Part shown: positions 28,073 to 37,798 of the stretch, piece by piece
How the letters are laid out: every line of letters starts with the position of its first letter
How positions within the stretch are numbered: position 1 is the first letter of the stretch
From: Prolixibacter sp. SD074
Lineage (GTDB): Bacteria; Bacteroidota; Bacteroidia; Bacteroidales; Prolixibacteraceae
Direction: 5' to 3'
DNA: 64,000 nucleotides
NCBI RefSeq assembly: GCF_009617895.1
Contig: NZ_BLAW01000001.1
Location: 1,541,001 to 1,605,000, forward strand
Translations under genes and position numbers: made by a program
Notes under the pieces: generated by a model
The model's database searches: none
Seen by the model: the letters and a program-made list of their open reading frames with translations, nothing else
Told to the model about the DNA's origin: nothing

Positions 28073-28891
28073 ATGGAAAACCTGAACAACTACACCCCTG
28101 CAGCGTGGGTGCTTATCCAATCATGGGGACTTAGACTGGTTTATGCTGTCATTATTCTGATTATCGGACTTTGGATCATCAAAAGATTAGACAAGTTGAT
28201 ACGAAAAACCATGACGAAGAGGGAGTTTGATCCTTCTCTGTCATCCTTTCTAATCAGCTTACTTGATATTTCCTTAAAAGTTCTTCTAGTTATTACCGTT
28301 GCAAGTATGCTGGGTATCCAGATGACTTCCTTTATTGCCATTCTGGCTGCTGCAGGCCTTGCCGTTGGTTTGGCCCTGTCGGGAACATTGCAAAACTTTG
28401 CCGGTAGTGTCATCATCCTCATTTTTAAACCATTTAAAGTCGGCGATTTCATCGAGGCCCAGGGACATATGGGAACGGTAAAAGAGATTCAGATATTCAA
28501 TACAATTCTGAACACTCCCGACAACAAACGGGTGATTATTCCCAACGGAGGCCTGGCAACCGGCAGTATGACCAATTATTCGGCTTTGCCAACCCGCCGT
28601 GTCGATATGAAATTTGGAATTGGTTATTCGGATGACATCGACAAAGCCCGCGATATCCTGAAAAGGTTACTGGAAGAAGACGAGCGGGTACTCAAAGATC
28701 CGGCTCCTTTTGTAGCAGTACATGAATTGGGCGATAGTTCCGTGAATTTTGTCGTCAGGCCCTGGGTAGAAGCTGCAAATTACTGGGGAGTATATTTTGA
28801 TTTGACCGAAAAAGTTAAAAAATCATTTGATGTAGAAGGTATTTCCATTCCATTTCCACAAAGGGATGTACACCTTTTCAATGAAAAATAA
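28073..28891 (+). CDS. mscS: Small-conductance mechanosensitive channel, MscS family
   Basis: Inner-membrane channel that opens on hypo-osmotic shock. Three N-terminal helices (about 22-45, 65-85, 90-125) are followed by the pore helix signature GLAVGLALSGTLQNFAGSVIIL and the beta domain with VGDFIEAQGHMGTVKEIQIF and VIIPNGGLATG. The C-terminal alpha-beta domain ends at FPQRDVHLF. 272 residues, close to E. coli MscS (286). The stop codon overlaps a possible start of the following DUF3078 gene by one base, so the two form an operon. Confidence 0.93.
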   Translation: MENLNNYTPAAWVLIQSWGLRLVYAVIILIIGLWIIKRLDKLIRKTMTKREFDPSLSSFLISLLDISLKVLLVITVASMLGIQMTSFIAILAAAGLAVGLALSGTLQNFAGSVIILIFKPFKVGDFIEAQGHMGTVKEIQIFNTILNTPDNKRVIIPNGGLATGSMTNYSALPTRRVDMKFGIGYSDDIDKARDILKRLLEEDERVLKDPAPFVAVHELGDSSVNFVVRPWVEAANYWGVYFDLTEKVKKSFDVEGISIPFPQRDVHLFNEK

Positions 28892-28917
28892 TGGCTAACC
28901 AAACGAATATTAACAAC

Positions 28918-29799
28918 ATGCTAAAAAAATTATCTTTCCTCATTGTCATCTTAACGGAAACGTTTGCGCTTCATGCGCAAACGCCGTCTGACACAACAAA
29001 ATATTGGAGCATCAACGGAAACGGTTCGCTCAATTTTTCACAGGTTACGCTGACCAATTGGGCTGAAGGCGGAGACGGTTCGGTTTCAGGAACCTTTCTT
29101 TTTAACATCAATGCCAATAAAAAGAAGAACAATCATGCCTGGGACAATTCCTTTAATATGCAGTACGGCTTTGTTAAAAACAACAACGAGAACCTGCGCA
29201 AAAGCGTCGATAAATTAAGCTTTTCTTCCAAGTATGGCTATAAAATCGACGGCAAATGGTACCTGTCAGCCCTGTACGATTTCAGAACCCAATTGGCCAA
29301 GGGATATAATTACCCAAACAAGACTACTTACATTTCCAACTTCATGGCTCCAGGTTACATGAATTTTGCTCTGGGTTTTGATTACAAGCCCAACAAGAGT
29401 ATTTCAGCATTAATTTCACCAGTTAGTACAAAATTCACATTTCTAGTGGATGATTCACTGTCAATGGCCGGGGCATTTGGCGTCAATCCGGGTGACAAAT
29501 TCAGGGCCGAATTTGGTGCCTATGCCAAATTTTCCTACACCCAGACCGATTTACTGAAGAATGTTGATTTGGAAACGAAACTCGACCTCTTCTCCAATTA
29601 TCTGGATAAACCACAAAACATTGATGTAAACTGGGATATTCGTTTTAATATGCAAATCAATAAATTCCTGGCAGCCAACTTTGGTGCCACATTAAAATAT
29701 GACGATAACATCAAATATGTCGATTCCAGCGGAGTGGAACATGGCCCCAGAGTTCAGTTAAAACAGTTCCTCGGTATCGGTTTGACCTACAATTTTTAA
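28918..29799 (+). CDS. DUF3078 outer-membrane protein
   Basis: Bacteroidota-specific beta-barrel-like protein. The signal peptide MLKKLSFLIVILTETFALHAQ begins at ATG 28918; an alternative ATG at 28891 overlaps the mscS stop and adds nine polar residues. The block LNFSQVTLTNWAEGGDGSVS is the DUF3078 signature, followed by alternating aromatic beta strands to the C-terminal LGIGLTYNF. Role unknown. Its link to an osmotic channel suggests envelope stress physiology (inference). Confidence 0.85.
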   Translation: MLKKLSFLIVILTETFALHAQTPSDTTKYWSINGNGSLNFSQVTLTNWAEGGDGSVSGTFLFNINANKKKNNHAWDNSFNMQYGFVKNNNENLRKSVDKLSFSSKYGYKIDGKWYLSALYDFRTQLAKGYNYPNKTTYISNFMAPGYMNFALGFDYKPNKSISALISPVSTKFTFLVDDSLSMAGAFGVNPGDKFRAEFGAYAKFSYTQTDLLKNVDLETKLDLFSNYLDKPQNIDVNWDIRFNMQINKFLAANFGATLKYDDNIKYVDSSGVEHGPRVQLKQFLGIGLTYNF

Positions 29800-29914
29800 A
29801 TGCAGCCTGAATTTTCTGCTCAAACTCTCGAAATAGGTTTTCAATCGAATAATGGTTTTTTGTGGTTAAACTTTGTATCTTAAGCGAAGTACAATAACCA
29901 GCAAAGCTATCATT

Positions 29915-30907
29915 ATGACAGATCTATCGACGAAATACATGGGACTTTCTCTGAAGAATCCCATTATAATTGCCAGCTCAGGGCTTACCGATTCAGTTGA
30001 AAAAATAAAAGAACTGGAAGCCAACGGAGCGGCTGCCGTTGTTTTAAAATCACTATTCGAAGAGGAAATTATTCTCGAAATGAAGGAAACCGAGCACCGA
30101 ATGACTGGCCGGCCTTTCCTTTTTCCCGAAACGCTCGATTTTACCGAAGAGGAGCTGTACGAAGATTCCGTCCGGAAATATATTCGACTAATTAAAGAAG
30201 CGAAAGAAGCGGTTCAAATTCCGGTTATCGCTTCCATCAATTGTGTCTCCAGCCAAAAATGGATGTACCTCGCGAAGGAAATCCAGGAAGCTGGTGCCGA
30301 TGGCCTCGAGTTAAACCTATTCTTCCTCCCGTCGGATGACGACCGGGAACAACTGGACAACCTGGTCATTACCGATGCGATTATTCACCAAGTAAAAGAA
30401 ATTGTTACTCTCCCGGTTTCCCTGAAAATAGGATATTATTGCTCGAACCTGGCATCATACATAAGTCGTATTTCAAAAGCTGGCATTCAGGGAATTGTCC
30501 TATTTAACCGATCGTGGATGCCTGACATTGACACTGAAAACCTGACCGTTACTTCGGGACCGATTTTGTCCTCTCCGGGTGATTACAGTCAACCCCTTCG
30601 GTGGATATCGCTAATGTCAGGCAAAGTGAAGTGTGACCTGGCTGCCTCAACCGGTATTCACACCGGCGATGCCATTGTGAAACAATTACTGGCAGGCGCA
30701 AAAGCTGTTGAGATTGCCTCCGTCATTTATAAACATGGCCCCAAACACATCAAAGTTTTGCTTGAAGAATTGAAGAAATGGATGGCTGAGAAGGACTTTG
30801 AAGCCATCGACGACTTTACCGGTCTGTTGAAGCATTCATCTGCCGGAAATCCCGCTGCATGGGAAAGAGTTCAATTCATGAAAAACTTCAGCCAGTTTGT
30901 ATCATAA
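29915..30907 (+). CDS. Dihydroorotate dehydrogenase-like flavoprotein
   Basis: FMN TIM-barrel protein of the class-1 DHOD family, as found in the DHOD-like half of dihydropyrimidine dehydrogenases. MTDLSTKYMGLSLKNPIIIASSGLT is the typical start; other motifs are GAAAVVLKSLFEEEI, PVIASINCVSSQKW and VSLKIGYYCSN, with phosphate-binding ASTGIHTGDAIVKQLLAGA near the C terminus. The active-site base expected as Cys/Ser in the SINC segment is present as Cys. 330 residues from ATG 29915 (a TTG at 29873 was rejected). In related genomes such proteins are annotated DHOD-like; true pyrD function is not shown. Confidence 0.85.
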   Translation: MTDLSTKYMGLSLKNPIIIASSGLTDSVEKIKELEANGAAAVVLKSLFEEEIILEMKETEHRMTGRPFLFPETLDFTEEELYEDSVRKYIRLIKEAKEAVQIPVIASINCVSSQKWMYLAKEIQEAGADGLELNLFFLPSDDDREQLDNLVITDAIIHQVKEIVTLPVSLKIGYYCSNLASYISRISKAGIQGIVLFNRSWMPDIDTENLTVTSGPILSSPGDYSQPLRWISLMSGKVKCDLAASTGIHTGDAIVKQLLAGAKAVEIASVIYKHGPKHIKVLLEELKKWMAEKDFEAIDDFTGLLKHSSAGNPAAWERVQFMKNFSQFVS

Positions 30908-30928
30908 AACGACTGAATAAGCCATAGG

Positions 30929-31660
30929 CTATTGGGGGACGAAATTATAAGTTATCGTTCCCCTTTGTTTTTCTGGTGCTTTTGGATCAACGTTGAACTC
31001 CGTATTCAAGGCTGCCTTCTTCGCGTAAGCCAACAACATAGGATCGGTAATATTCGGATTGGGACGAGGCTCAGCACTCAACACCCGGCCATTCCGGCCA
31101 ACGATGATATCGACGATTACTTCCCCGCCGCCCTGTGCTAAGTAGATCGGGATGGGCAAGCGGACATGGTACCGGTTTTCAAGCGAATAGTGAATATTGC
31201 TTTTCCCCTTGTAAATGGTATTCTTAATATCCTCCCGTTTCATGCCCTCGGTAGTCTCCTCCGGCATTTTAATATCGCCAATTTCCGGTATCTTCTGCGA
31301 AAGCGTTTTATTTACGTCATTAACCAACGCTTTGGCTTTTTCAATCTCTTCCTTGTATGATTTATCGAAGAACTTATCCTTGGTAGGTTTCTCTATGGAA
31401 GCATCGTTAACAGCCCGATTGGAGCCCCGATCGAGAGATTCGGCTGAAGATGCAGTTGTTGCTTTTTCTTTCTTAATTTCCGGCCCGGGCAATTTGGGTG
31501 CCGGCTGTTCGGTAAAATCGAGAATGATGCCTTCGTCTTGCGGTTGTTTGGACGTTTTCAGCTCCGCCAGCAAAAAAATGGACAGAAGGACGAGGTGAAA
31601 GGCTAGTGTGCCAATCACTCCATAAATATTCCGGCGATATAATTCCTTTAACTTTTTCAT
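30929..31660 (-). CDS. TonB-like energy transducer protein
   Basis: N-terminal membrane helix (about residues 12-32, YGVIGTLAFHLVLLSIFLLA), a charged and proline-containing periplasmic linker (45-150) and a C-terminal TonB-like domain (about 170-243, ending GTITYNFVPQ), with the segment GEVIVDIIVGRNGRVLSAE. Probably couples the proton gradient to outer-membrane transporters or acts as a structural relative; no exbB/exbD gene is adjacent. TAATTTTG at 31674-31681 on the minus strand may be its -7 box. Confidence 0.75.
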   Translation of the reverse strand: MKKLKELYRRNIYGVIGTLAFHLVLLSIFLLAELKTSKQPQDEGIILDFTEQPAPKLPGPEIKKEKATTASSAESLDRGSNRAVNDASIEKPTKDKFFDKSYKEEIEKAKALVNDVNKTLSQKIPEIGDIKMPEETTEGMKREDIKNTIYKGKSNIHYSLENRYHVRLPIPIYLAQGGGEVIVDIIVGRNGRVLSAEPRPNPNITDPMLLAYAKKAALNTEFNVDPKAPEKQRGTITYNFVPQ

Positions 31661-31772
31661 TTACGAACATGAGCAAAATTAAAAATATTATCGGCGTTGA
31701 GAATGGTGGAAAAGCTTTGTTAACACCTTTGGAAAATAATTATGGAGGGGGCTTCTCCAGAAAAGTATGGAC

Positions 31773-31797
31773 AAAAAAAATGTCCCTTACCGGGACA
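31773..31797 (-). terminator. Terminator of the small gene at 31817
   Basis: TGTCCC (31781-31786) / GGGACA (31792-31797) stem with a 5-nt loop, followed on the minus strand by eight T. Supports transcription of the short upstream gene. Confidence 0.7.
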
Positions 31798-31816
31798 GTG
31801 TCAATTTACGTTTCTC

Positions 31817-31987
31817 TTAATCTCTTTCTACAATTTCCTTTAACTGATGAAGGCGCTTATCAATTTCGCACATCATATCATCTTTCGATTGTTTCCTGAA
31901 AAGAGGATCATCATTTTCTTTACTTAAAAGTGATTCTCTGAGCAAACGCAAATCTTCCAAACTTTCAAAATACTCTTTTCTTCCCAT
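31817..31987 (-). CDS. Small charged helical protein (56 aa)
   Basis: MGRKEYFESLEDLRLLRESL is followed by a second helix (EIDKRLHQLKEIVERD); almost wholly charged, predicted helical hairpin, no family recognised. ATG 31987 is preferred; an upstream in-frame start at 32038 gives 17 extra residues rich in Lys/Asn. A good terminator 20 bp downstream supports it as a real gene. Confidence 0.55.
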   Translation of the reverse strand: MGRKEYFESLEDLRLLRESLLSKENDDPLFRKQSKDDMMCEIDKRLHQLKEIVERD

Positions 31988-32123
31988 AAATCTTTCGTTT
32001 TTGTGATTTGCATTTTTATTCAACTTCAAATATGCCAATTTAATTTGACAATTATATTAAGTGTAGTTTAAAACGACGTTAACTAATCAATTATTGTGCC
32101 GAATTACGCTTATGTGGAAAGAA

Positions 32124-33536
32124 TTAATCAATCACGACGGATTCAAAAACAAACAGTTCGGATGAACGCCAACCATCCCAACCCAAATGAGCCTTATTCT
32201 TAGAGCAATAGCCTAAGAACTCTTCCACACTCCAGTGGTGATCAGTAGCAACCTGTGGCAGGAATGTACCGGTATTTAATCCGTTCCGAATGTAGATTCC
32301 ATGCTTCCCCAGAATAATTTCAGATGGATCGTGAATTCGCTTGAGCGGGGTCAAAACAGAAATTTCAATGCGCATATTCTTTAATTCATCCCGGTTTAAC
32401 GGTGCAAAACGGGTATCGCGCGTAGCTGATGCAATAGCTAAATCACGGACACGTTCATACAAAGGCTCCTTCTCATCGAAACGGCCAAGGCAACCTCGTA
32501 ACTTCTCTCCTACATAAACAGTAACAAAAACTCCATACCTTTCATGCAAAGCCGGAGGCAGATATTCCGGATCAATATCATCGCGTCCTCCCCGTTCAAA
32601 ATATTGCCAGATGGCTTCTTCGGCCAGCTTTTTCAACTGTGCTTTTTCCTCTTCATTCAGGTAAACTGTTTTTGCCCCGGGAACAACGGCCTCAAGTCCG
32701 CCATAGCCAACAACCCGTTCACGATCGCCATAAGCAGAATCACCTGAATTGGAGTAATCCACTTTCCGGATGACGACGTTTTTCATTCCTTTTGCCAGGT
32801 AAAGAAATGTAAGAACAGAAGTCCATCCGCAACAAGAGGTCTCCAGGTTAGCCATATGCTTTTCATTGTTGCGGTCCAGTCCGTCAATAAATTTTTCCGG
32901 CTCACCGGAAGCAATGGCTTCAATGGTTTCCGCATCAACTAACCGGGCATCTTCATAACCCGGATAATGTGACAGGTCGGTGCTTATAACGAACAATGTT
33001 TTTTCATCGGCCAGTGAAATAAGCTGATTTGCCATTAATTTACACTCTTTGAGATGTACATGTCCCAACAAAATGGGAACAATCCGAAAATCCGATTTCA
33101 ATTTTTCCTGCAAAAAAGGCAATTGCACTTCCAGACTATGCTCCTCGCTGTGGGCAGCTGGATGAAAACTGAACAAATCATTGTTTTCAATTAGTCTTTC
33201 ACAGATTTCCCAATCAACCGGCACTACTCCGAGCGGCGTTTCGTAGTTGCCAATATTGTAAATGGAAGCGCCCCGAAAAGAGGCATAATGTGAAGAACCA
33301 ATCAGTACAACTCTTTCAATGCCGTTTTTTCCCGGAATACGCGCATAACATTTTCCTGCGGTACCTCCTGAAAAAACATAACCGGCATGCGGGACAATCA
33401 AACCAACCAATCGATCGGTTTCGGGTAAGGTAGCTCCTGAAGAAAGGAACTCGTGAACTTCTTTTTTTAATGTGTTCGGTGAACCGGAGTAGAAGCGTCC
33501 GGCCGCTACCGGAACACGGTTAACCGTCTCAGCCAT
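32124..33536 (-). CDS. Fused MEMO-like (AmmeMemoRadiSam B) and AMMECR1-like (AmmeMemoRadiSam A) protein
   Basis: 470 residues. Residues 1-275 are the MEMO1 domain, related to extradiol dioxygenases (RVPVAAGRFYSG start, LIVPHAGYVFSG, SHSLEVQLPFL-type block as HSEEHSLEVQLPFL, FVISTDLSHYPGYEDA). Residues 290-470 are AMMECR1 (YGVFVTVYVGEKLRGCLGR, SATRDTRFAPLNRDEL, LPQVATDHHWSVEEFL). In prokaryotes these are encoded next to or fused with a radical SAM protein; none is seen nearby. The biochemical role is unknown; the conserved His/Cys of MEMO can bind metal. Upstream lies the GH3 pseudogene with its own terminator. Confidence 0.92.
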   Translation of the reverse strand: MAETVNRVPVAAGRFYSGSPNTLKKEVHEFLSSGATLPETDRLVGLIVPHAGYVFSGGTAGKCYARIPGKNGIERVVLIGSSHYASFRGASIYNIGNYETPLGVVPVDWEICERLIENNDLFSFHPAAHSEEHSLEVQLPFLQEKLKSDFRIVPILLGHVHLKECKLMANQLISLADEKTLFVISTDLSHYPGYEDARLVDAETIEAIASGEPEKFIDGLDRNNEKHMANLETSCCGWTSVLTFLYLAKGMKNVVIRKVDYSNSGDSAYGDRERVVGYGGLEAVVPGAKTVYLNEEEKAQLKKLAEEAIWQYFERGGRDDIDPEYLPPALHERYGVFVTVYVGEKLRGCLGRFDEKEPLYERVRDLAIASATRDTRFAPLNRDELKNMRIEISVLTPLKRIHDPSEIILGKHGIYIRNGLNTGTFLPQVATDHHWSVEEFLGYCSKNKAHLGWDGWRSSELFVFESVVID

Positions 33537-33558
33537 GTTCTTTTTCTTTTAAAGGTAT

Positions 33559-33581
33559 AAAAAACGGGGCGCAAGGCCCCG
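33559..33581 (-). terminator. Terminator downstream of GH3 pseudogene
   Basis: CGGGGC (33565-33570) / GCCCCG (33576-33581) stem with a five-base loop and, on the minus strand, a T run. Still intact although the gene it served is broken. Confidence 0.65.
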
Positions 33582-33603
33582 CTTTCATCTGATAATCTTC
33601 GGT

Positions 33604-35330
33604 TTATTTTTTCAGTTTAAACAGCTTTCCTTTCACGTTAAATCGTCCGGTAACAACCGATGTGGTTGCGGCATCGGCTCGTCCAGAAAAGCCAGGTTGT
33701 TTTCCTCCTACCGAGATGGTAAACCAGCCCGGTTCCACAACCAGATTATCCTGTTTGTTAATCATCGAAAGTTCACGAGGGCCAAGTCTGAATTTAACCA
33801 CCTTGCTCTCTCCGGCTTTCAGGTTGATACGGTTAAATCCTTCCAGTTGCCTGATAGGACGCGGCGTAGGTGCTTTCTCACCGGTAATGTATAATTCAAC
33901 CACTTCATCACCGTCACGATTGCCGGTATTGGTTACTTTGACGGAAACCGGGATGGAACCGCCGGAAGAAACCGTTTGAGGAATCTTTAAATCCGAATAG
34001 TTAAACGTGGTGTAACTTAATCCATAACCAAACGGAAATAGTGGCTCCCCGGTAAAGTAACGATAAGTACGGCCTTTCATATCGTAATCTTCGAACGGAG
34101 GCAACTGGTCAACCGACTTGTAGTAAGTGACCGGTAATCCTCCGGCCGGATTGTAATCGCCAAAAAGAACATTAGCAACAGCGTTCCCGCCTTCCTGTCC
34201 GGCATATCCGGACGAAACAATAGCATCCAGGTTATCAGCAGCCCAGTTGATGGCCAGCGCACTTCCGTTGAGCAACACCAGAACAACCGGTTTGCCGGTA
34301 GCTTTGATGGCTTTCATCAAATCGCGCTATGGTTTGGGAAGCAACAGGTTGGTACGGTCGCCGCCTTTAAATCCATCGACTTTGATGGGCATCTCCTCTC
34401 CTTCCAGACGTTGAGACAACCCTAGTAGCAACACAACAGCATCGGCTTTTTCGGCAGTAGCTACTGCATCTTTCAACATGTTCGGATTGGGCATGGCCCA
34501 TACCAGTTTGGCGTCTCCTTCTCCGTACCAGTTTTTGTATTCGTAAACTACCTTGTATCGCTTACCGGCTTCCATCTGCACATCCGGTTCATGGTAAAAC
34601 GCGTGATGCCCTGAATTATGACTCAATATCTTCTTAGCCTCGAAGTACACGTCCAATGTTGGCATTCCCCAACAGCCCAAATGATAGGTTCCGGTTACCG
34701 GCGGGACAATGTATCCGGTCCATCTTACCGAAAAATCGTCGCCAGGCAACTGTGGTGAAGGAGAATGAGGGCCCCGGTAGAAGTTAATCTGATCGTCCAC
34801 ACGGGTAAACTCAGGTTTGCCTTTCAATTGCGCATTTGCGAAATTTCTGTGCTGCTACACGTGCCAAATGGTCATTTACGTCGGAACAATTGGCGCAGTA
34901 TGGAATTTTGGAGTAAGGGACCCGAGCGTCCGGGTCGAACATTCCCAGTTTGAAACGGGCGCGGAACAATCGTTTCACCGCTTTATCAATATCGGTTTCT
35001 GTCACCAAACCGCGTTTAATGGCAGTATCTAACCTGGAAAAGGAAACACCACAGTTCAAATCGGTGCCTGCTTTAATGGCAATAGCGGCTGCTTCGGCTG
35101 CGTCTTTGACTGTATTCTGGAATTGAAAAAAGTCGCTGATGGCCCAGCAGTCCGATACCACATAGCCGTCAAAACCCCAGTCATCGCGAAGAATCTTCTG
35201 CAATAAAAAAGGATTTCCGCAGCAGGGCAATCCCCTGAAAAGATTGTAAGCCCCCATAACCGGATAAGATCCTCCATCCACGACCAGCTTTCGGAAATAC
35301 GCATATCGTTGAAAACTTCGTCGCCGGTTT
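33604..35330 (-). pseudogene. Glycoside hydrolase family 3 pseudogene (beta-glucosidase type with PA14 insert)
   Basis: Three pieces of one GH3 gene can be joined. The first (from about 35330; FRKLVVDGGSYPVMGAYN, then nucleophile-type VVSDCWAI) has lost the N-terminal half of the barrel. The second begins near 34825 in another frame (GKPEFTRVDDQINFYRG) and holds the PA14 insert and KADAVVLLLGLSQRLEGEE; the sequence normally between the pieces is missing, so there is a deletion as well as a frame change. At 34327-34329 an in-frame TAG interrupts LLLPKP / RDLMKAIKATGKP, probably a former CAG. The third piece (33604-34320) has the C-terminal barrel and FnIII-like domain. It ends next to topB. 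Confidence 0.88.
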
Positions 35331-35381
35331 GTCGTCGAATTAGTTTGAGCTGATTATTTTTGGTGACAAATCAATCGAAGC

Positions 35382-37739
35382 GTGAAAGTCTGCATAGCCG
35401 AAAAACCAAGTGTTGCCCGCGAAATAGCCGAAATCCTGGGAGCCAAAAGCCGCCGTGATGGCTATTTCGAAGGAAACGGATACCAGGTCACCTGGACGTT
35501 CGGCCACTTGTGCACCCTAAAAGAACCGCACGACTATACCTCGCGCTGGAAATGGTGGGACTTGCGCACACTCCCCATGCTTCCACGTAAATTCGGCATC
35601 AAACTCATTGATAACGAAGGCGTGAAAAAACAGTTCGACACCATCGAAAAGCTGGTGAATGAGGCCGACGAGGTCATCAACTGCGGTGACGCCGGCCAGG
35701 AGGGAGAAGTAATTCAGCGCTGGGTGCTCACCAAGGCAAAATGTCAAAAACCCATCAAGCGGTTATGGATTTCGTCCCTTACGGAAGAAGCCATTAAAGA
35801 AGGGTTCGAGAAACTTTACAGCGGCGCCGATTTCGATTTGCTGTATGCGGCCGGAAGTGCCCGCGCCATTGGCGACTGGCTGTTGGGCCTCAACGCCACC
35901 CGGCTTTACACACTAAAATACGGGCAAAACAAACAGGTACTTTCCATCGGTCGGGTGCAAACACCTACCCTCGCCCTGGTGGTTCAGCGACAGCTGGAAA
36001 TTGAAGACTTTAAACCGGAACCGTACTGGGAATTAAAGACCACCTACCGGGAAACAGTTTTCAGTGCTACCAGCGGACGTTTCTCCGTTAAGGAAGAAGC
36101 GGAAAAGAAACTGGGGGAGATCAAAGGGCACGACCTTTTCATCACTTCCGTGGAAACGAAAAAAGGGACAGAACAACCGCAAAAGCTTTTCGACTTAACC
36201 TCACTGCAGGTAGAATCCAACCGCAAATTCGGCCTTTCGGCTGATGAAACACTCCGTGTTATTCAAAGCCTGTACGAGAAAAAGGTAACCACGTATCCCC
36301 GTGTCGACACCACGTTTCTGCCCAACGATATCTACCCGAAAGTCCCCAGTATCCTGAAAAAGCTGAAACCTTACGAGCAGCTGACCGAGCCGCTTCTGAA
36401 AGACAAAATCAGGAAATCGAAAAAGGTTTTCGACGATAAAAAGATTACCGATCACCATGCCATCATCCCGACCGGCGTGTTCACCTACAACCTGACGCCT
36501 GACGAAAAGCGGGTATTCGATTTGGTGGCCCGGCGCTTCATCAGCGTGTTTTACCCCGATTGTAAAGTGGCCAACACCACCGTGCTGGCTACCGTTAACG
36601 AAGTGGATTTCAAAGTAACCGGAAAGCAAATCCTTCATCCCGGATGGCGGGTCGTTTACCAGGGCGATGGCGGCAAAACACAGGCCGACGAGAACATTCT
36701 GCCGGCATTCGTAAAAGGGGAAAGCGGCCCGCACGAACCCGATCTGGCGGAAAAGATGACACAACCGCCGCGCTATTATTCCGAGGCCACCCTGCTCCGC
36801 GCCATGGAAACGGCGGGTAAACAGGTAGACGATGGCGAACTACGGGAATTAATGAAAGAGAATGGCATCGGCCGTCCGTCAACCCGGGCCAACATCATCG
36901 AAACGCTGTTCCGCCGCCGATACATTGTGCGCGATAAAAAACGCATCTTAGCCACAAAAACCGGCATCGATTTGATTGGTTCCATCGAAAATGATTTGCT
37001 CAAATCGGCCGAACTGACTGGCCAATGGGAAAAGAAGCTCCGCCAAATTGAGGAAGGCACTTACGAGGTTTCGCAATTTATGGAGGAGATGAAAACCATG
37101 GTGTCGGAAATTGTCGACCAGGTAAAACGTTCGCCACGAAAAGAGATCACCATCATCGAAGATGAAAAGAAGGCAAAACCTTCCGGGGGAAACGGGGAAA
37201 AAGAAAAGGTGGAAAAAGAGGTGCAGCTAACTTGTCCCAAGTGCGAAAAAGGGATGATATTAAAAGGGAACTCAGCCTGGGGATGCAGTGCTTTTCGCGA
37301 TGGGTGCAATTTTCGGCTTCCCTTTGAATTCCTGGGAAAGAAACTGACCGATAATCAGGTCAAACAACTGATTGAGAAGAAAAAAACCGGGGTTATTAAA
37401 GGATTCACCAATGGCGGTGAAAAAGCAGATGGCAAACTCGTGCTGACCGACGATTTCAATATCGAACTGGAAGAAAAAGAGGAAGAGAAACTTACCTGCC
37501 CGAAATGCAACCAAGGAACCATTGTAAAAGGAAAAACCGCCTGGGGATGCACCAATTTTCAGAATTGCTCGCTTCGCATTCCATTCTCCTTCATGAACAA
37601 AGACCTGACTAACAACCAGGTAAAACAGTTGATACGAAAAGGAAAAACGCCGAAAATCAAAGGTTTCGAAACACCGGACGGCTCCAAAGCTGATGGAAAT
37701 CTTCAGTTCAACGAAAAATTCGAATTGAAACTGGAGTAG
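35382..37739 (+). CDS. topB: DNA topoisomerase III with two C-terminal zinc repeats
   Basis: Type IA topoisomerase that decatenates single-strand-linked DNA. GTG start at 35382 (VCIAEKPSVAREIAEIL, Toprim domain). Acidic Toprim residues are in CGDAGQEGE; the active-site Tyr is in TTYPRVDTTFLP near residue 304. After the core (about 1-610) come two homologous repeats of about 80 residues with CPKCxxG...WGC..F..C (LTCPKCEKGMILKG and LTCPKCNQGTIVKG), each followed by LT(D/N)NQVKQLI...IKGF. TATTTTTG at 35355-35362 may be the -7 box. In Bacteroidota topB is often found on both chromosome and conjugative elements; no conjugation gene is nearby. Confidence 0.93.
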   Translation: MKVCIAEKPSVAREIAEILGAKSRRDGYFEGNGYQVTWTFGHLCTLKEPHDYTSRWKWWDLRTLPMLPRKFGIKLIDNEGVKKQFDTIEKLVNEADEVINCGDAGQEGEVIQRWVLTKAKCQKPIKRLWISSLTEEAIKEGFEKLYSGADFDLLYAAGSARAIGDWLLGLNATRLYTLKYGQNKQVLSIGRVQTPTLALVVQRQLEIEDFKPEPYWELKTTYRETVFSATSGRFSVKEEAEKKLGEIKGHDLFITSVETKKGTEQPQKLFDLTSLQVESNRKFGLSADETLRVIQSLYEKKVTTYPRVDTTFLPNDIYPKVPSILKKLKPYEQLTEPLLKDKIRKSKKVFDDKKITDHHAIIPTGVFTYNLTPDEKRVFDLVARRFISVFYPDCKVANTTVLATVNEVDFKVTGKQILHPGWRVVYQGDGGKTQADENILPAFVKGESGPHEPDLAEKMTQPPRYYSEATLLRAMETAGKQVDDGELRELMKENGIGRPSTRANIIETLFRRRYIVRDKKRILATKTGIDLIGSIENDLLKSAELTGQWEKKLRQIEEGTYEVSQFMEEMKTMVSEIVDQVKRSPRKEITIIEDEKKAKPSGGNGEKEKVEKEVQLTCPKCEKGMILKGNSAWGCSAFRDGCNFRLPFEFLGKKLTDNQVKQLIEKKKTGVIKGFTNGGEKADGKLVLTDDFNIELEEKEEEKLTCPKCNQGTIVKGKTAWGCTNFQNCSLRIPFSFMNKDLTNNQVKQLIRKGKTPKIKGFETPDGSKADGNLQFNEKFELKLE

Positions 37740-37798
37740 GTAAAAAAACCTTCCGGGCAGAAGTCTGTTTTCAATAAAAAAGTCTTTTATGCTGATTG

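Noticed and set aside
37205-37730. Two CPKC repeats at the end of topB considered as a separate fused gene
   Set aside because: Such C-terminal zinc repeats are normal for bacterial topoisomerase III/I; no frame change or internal start.
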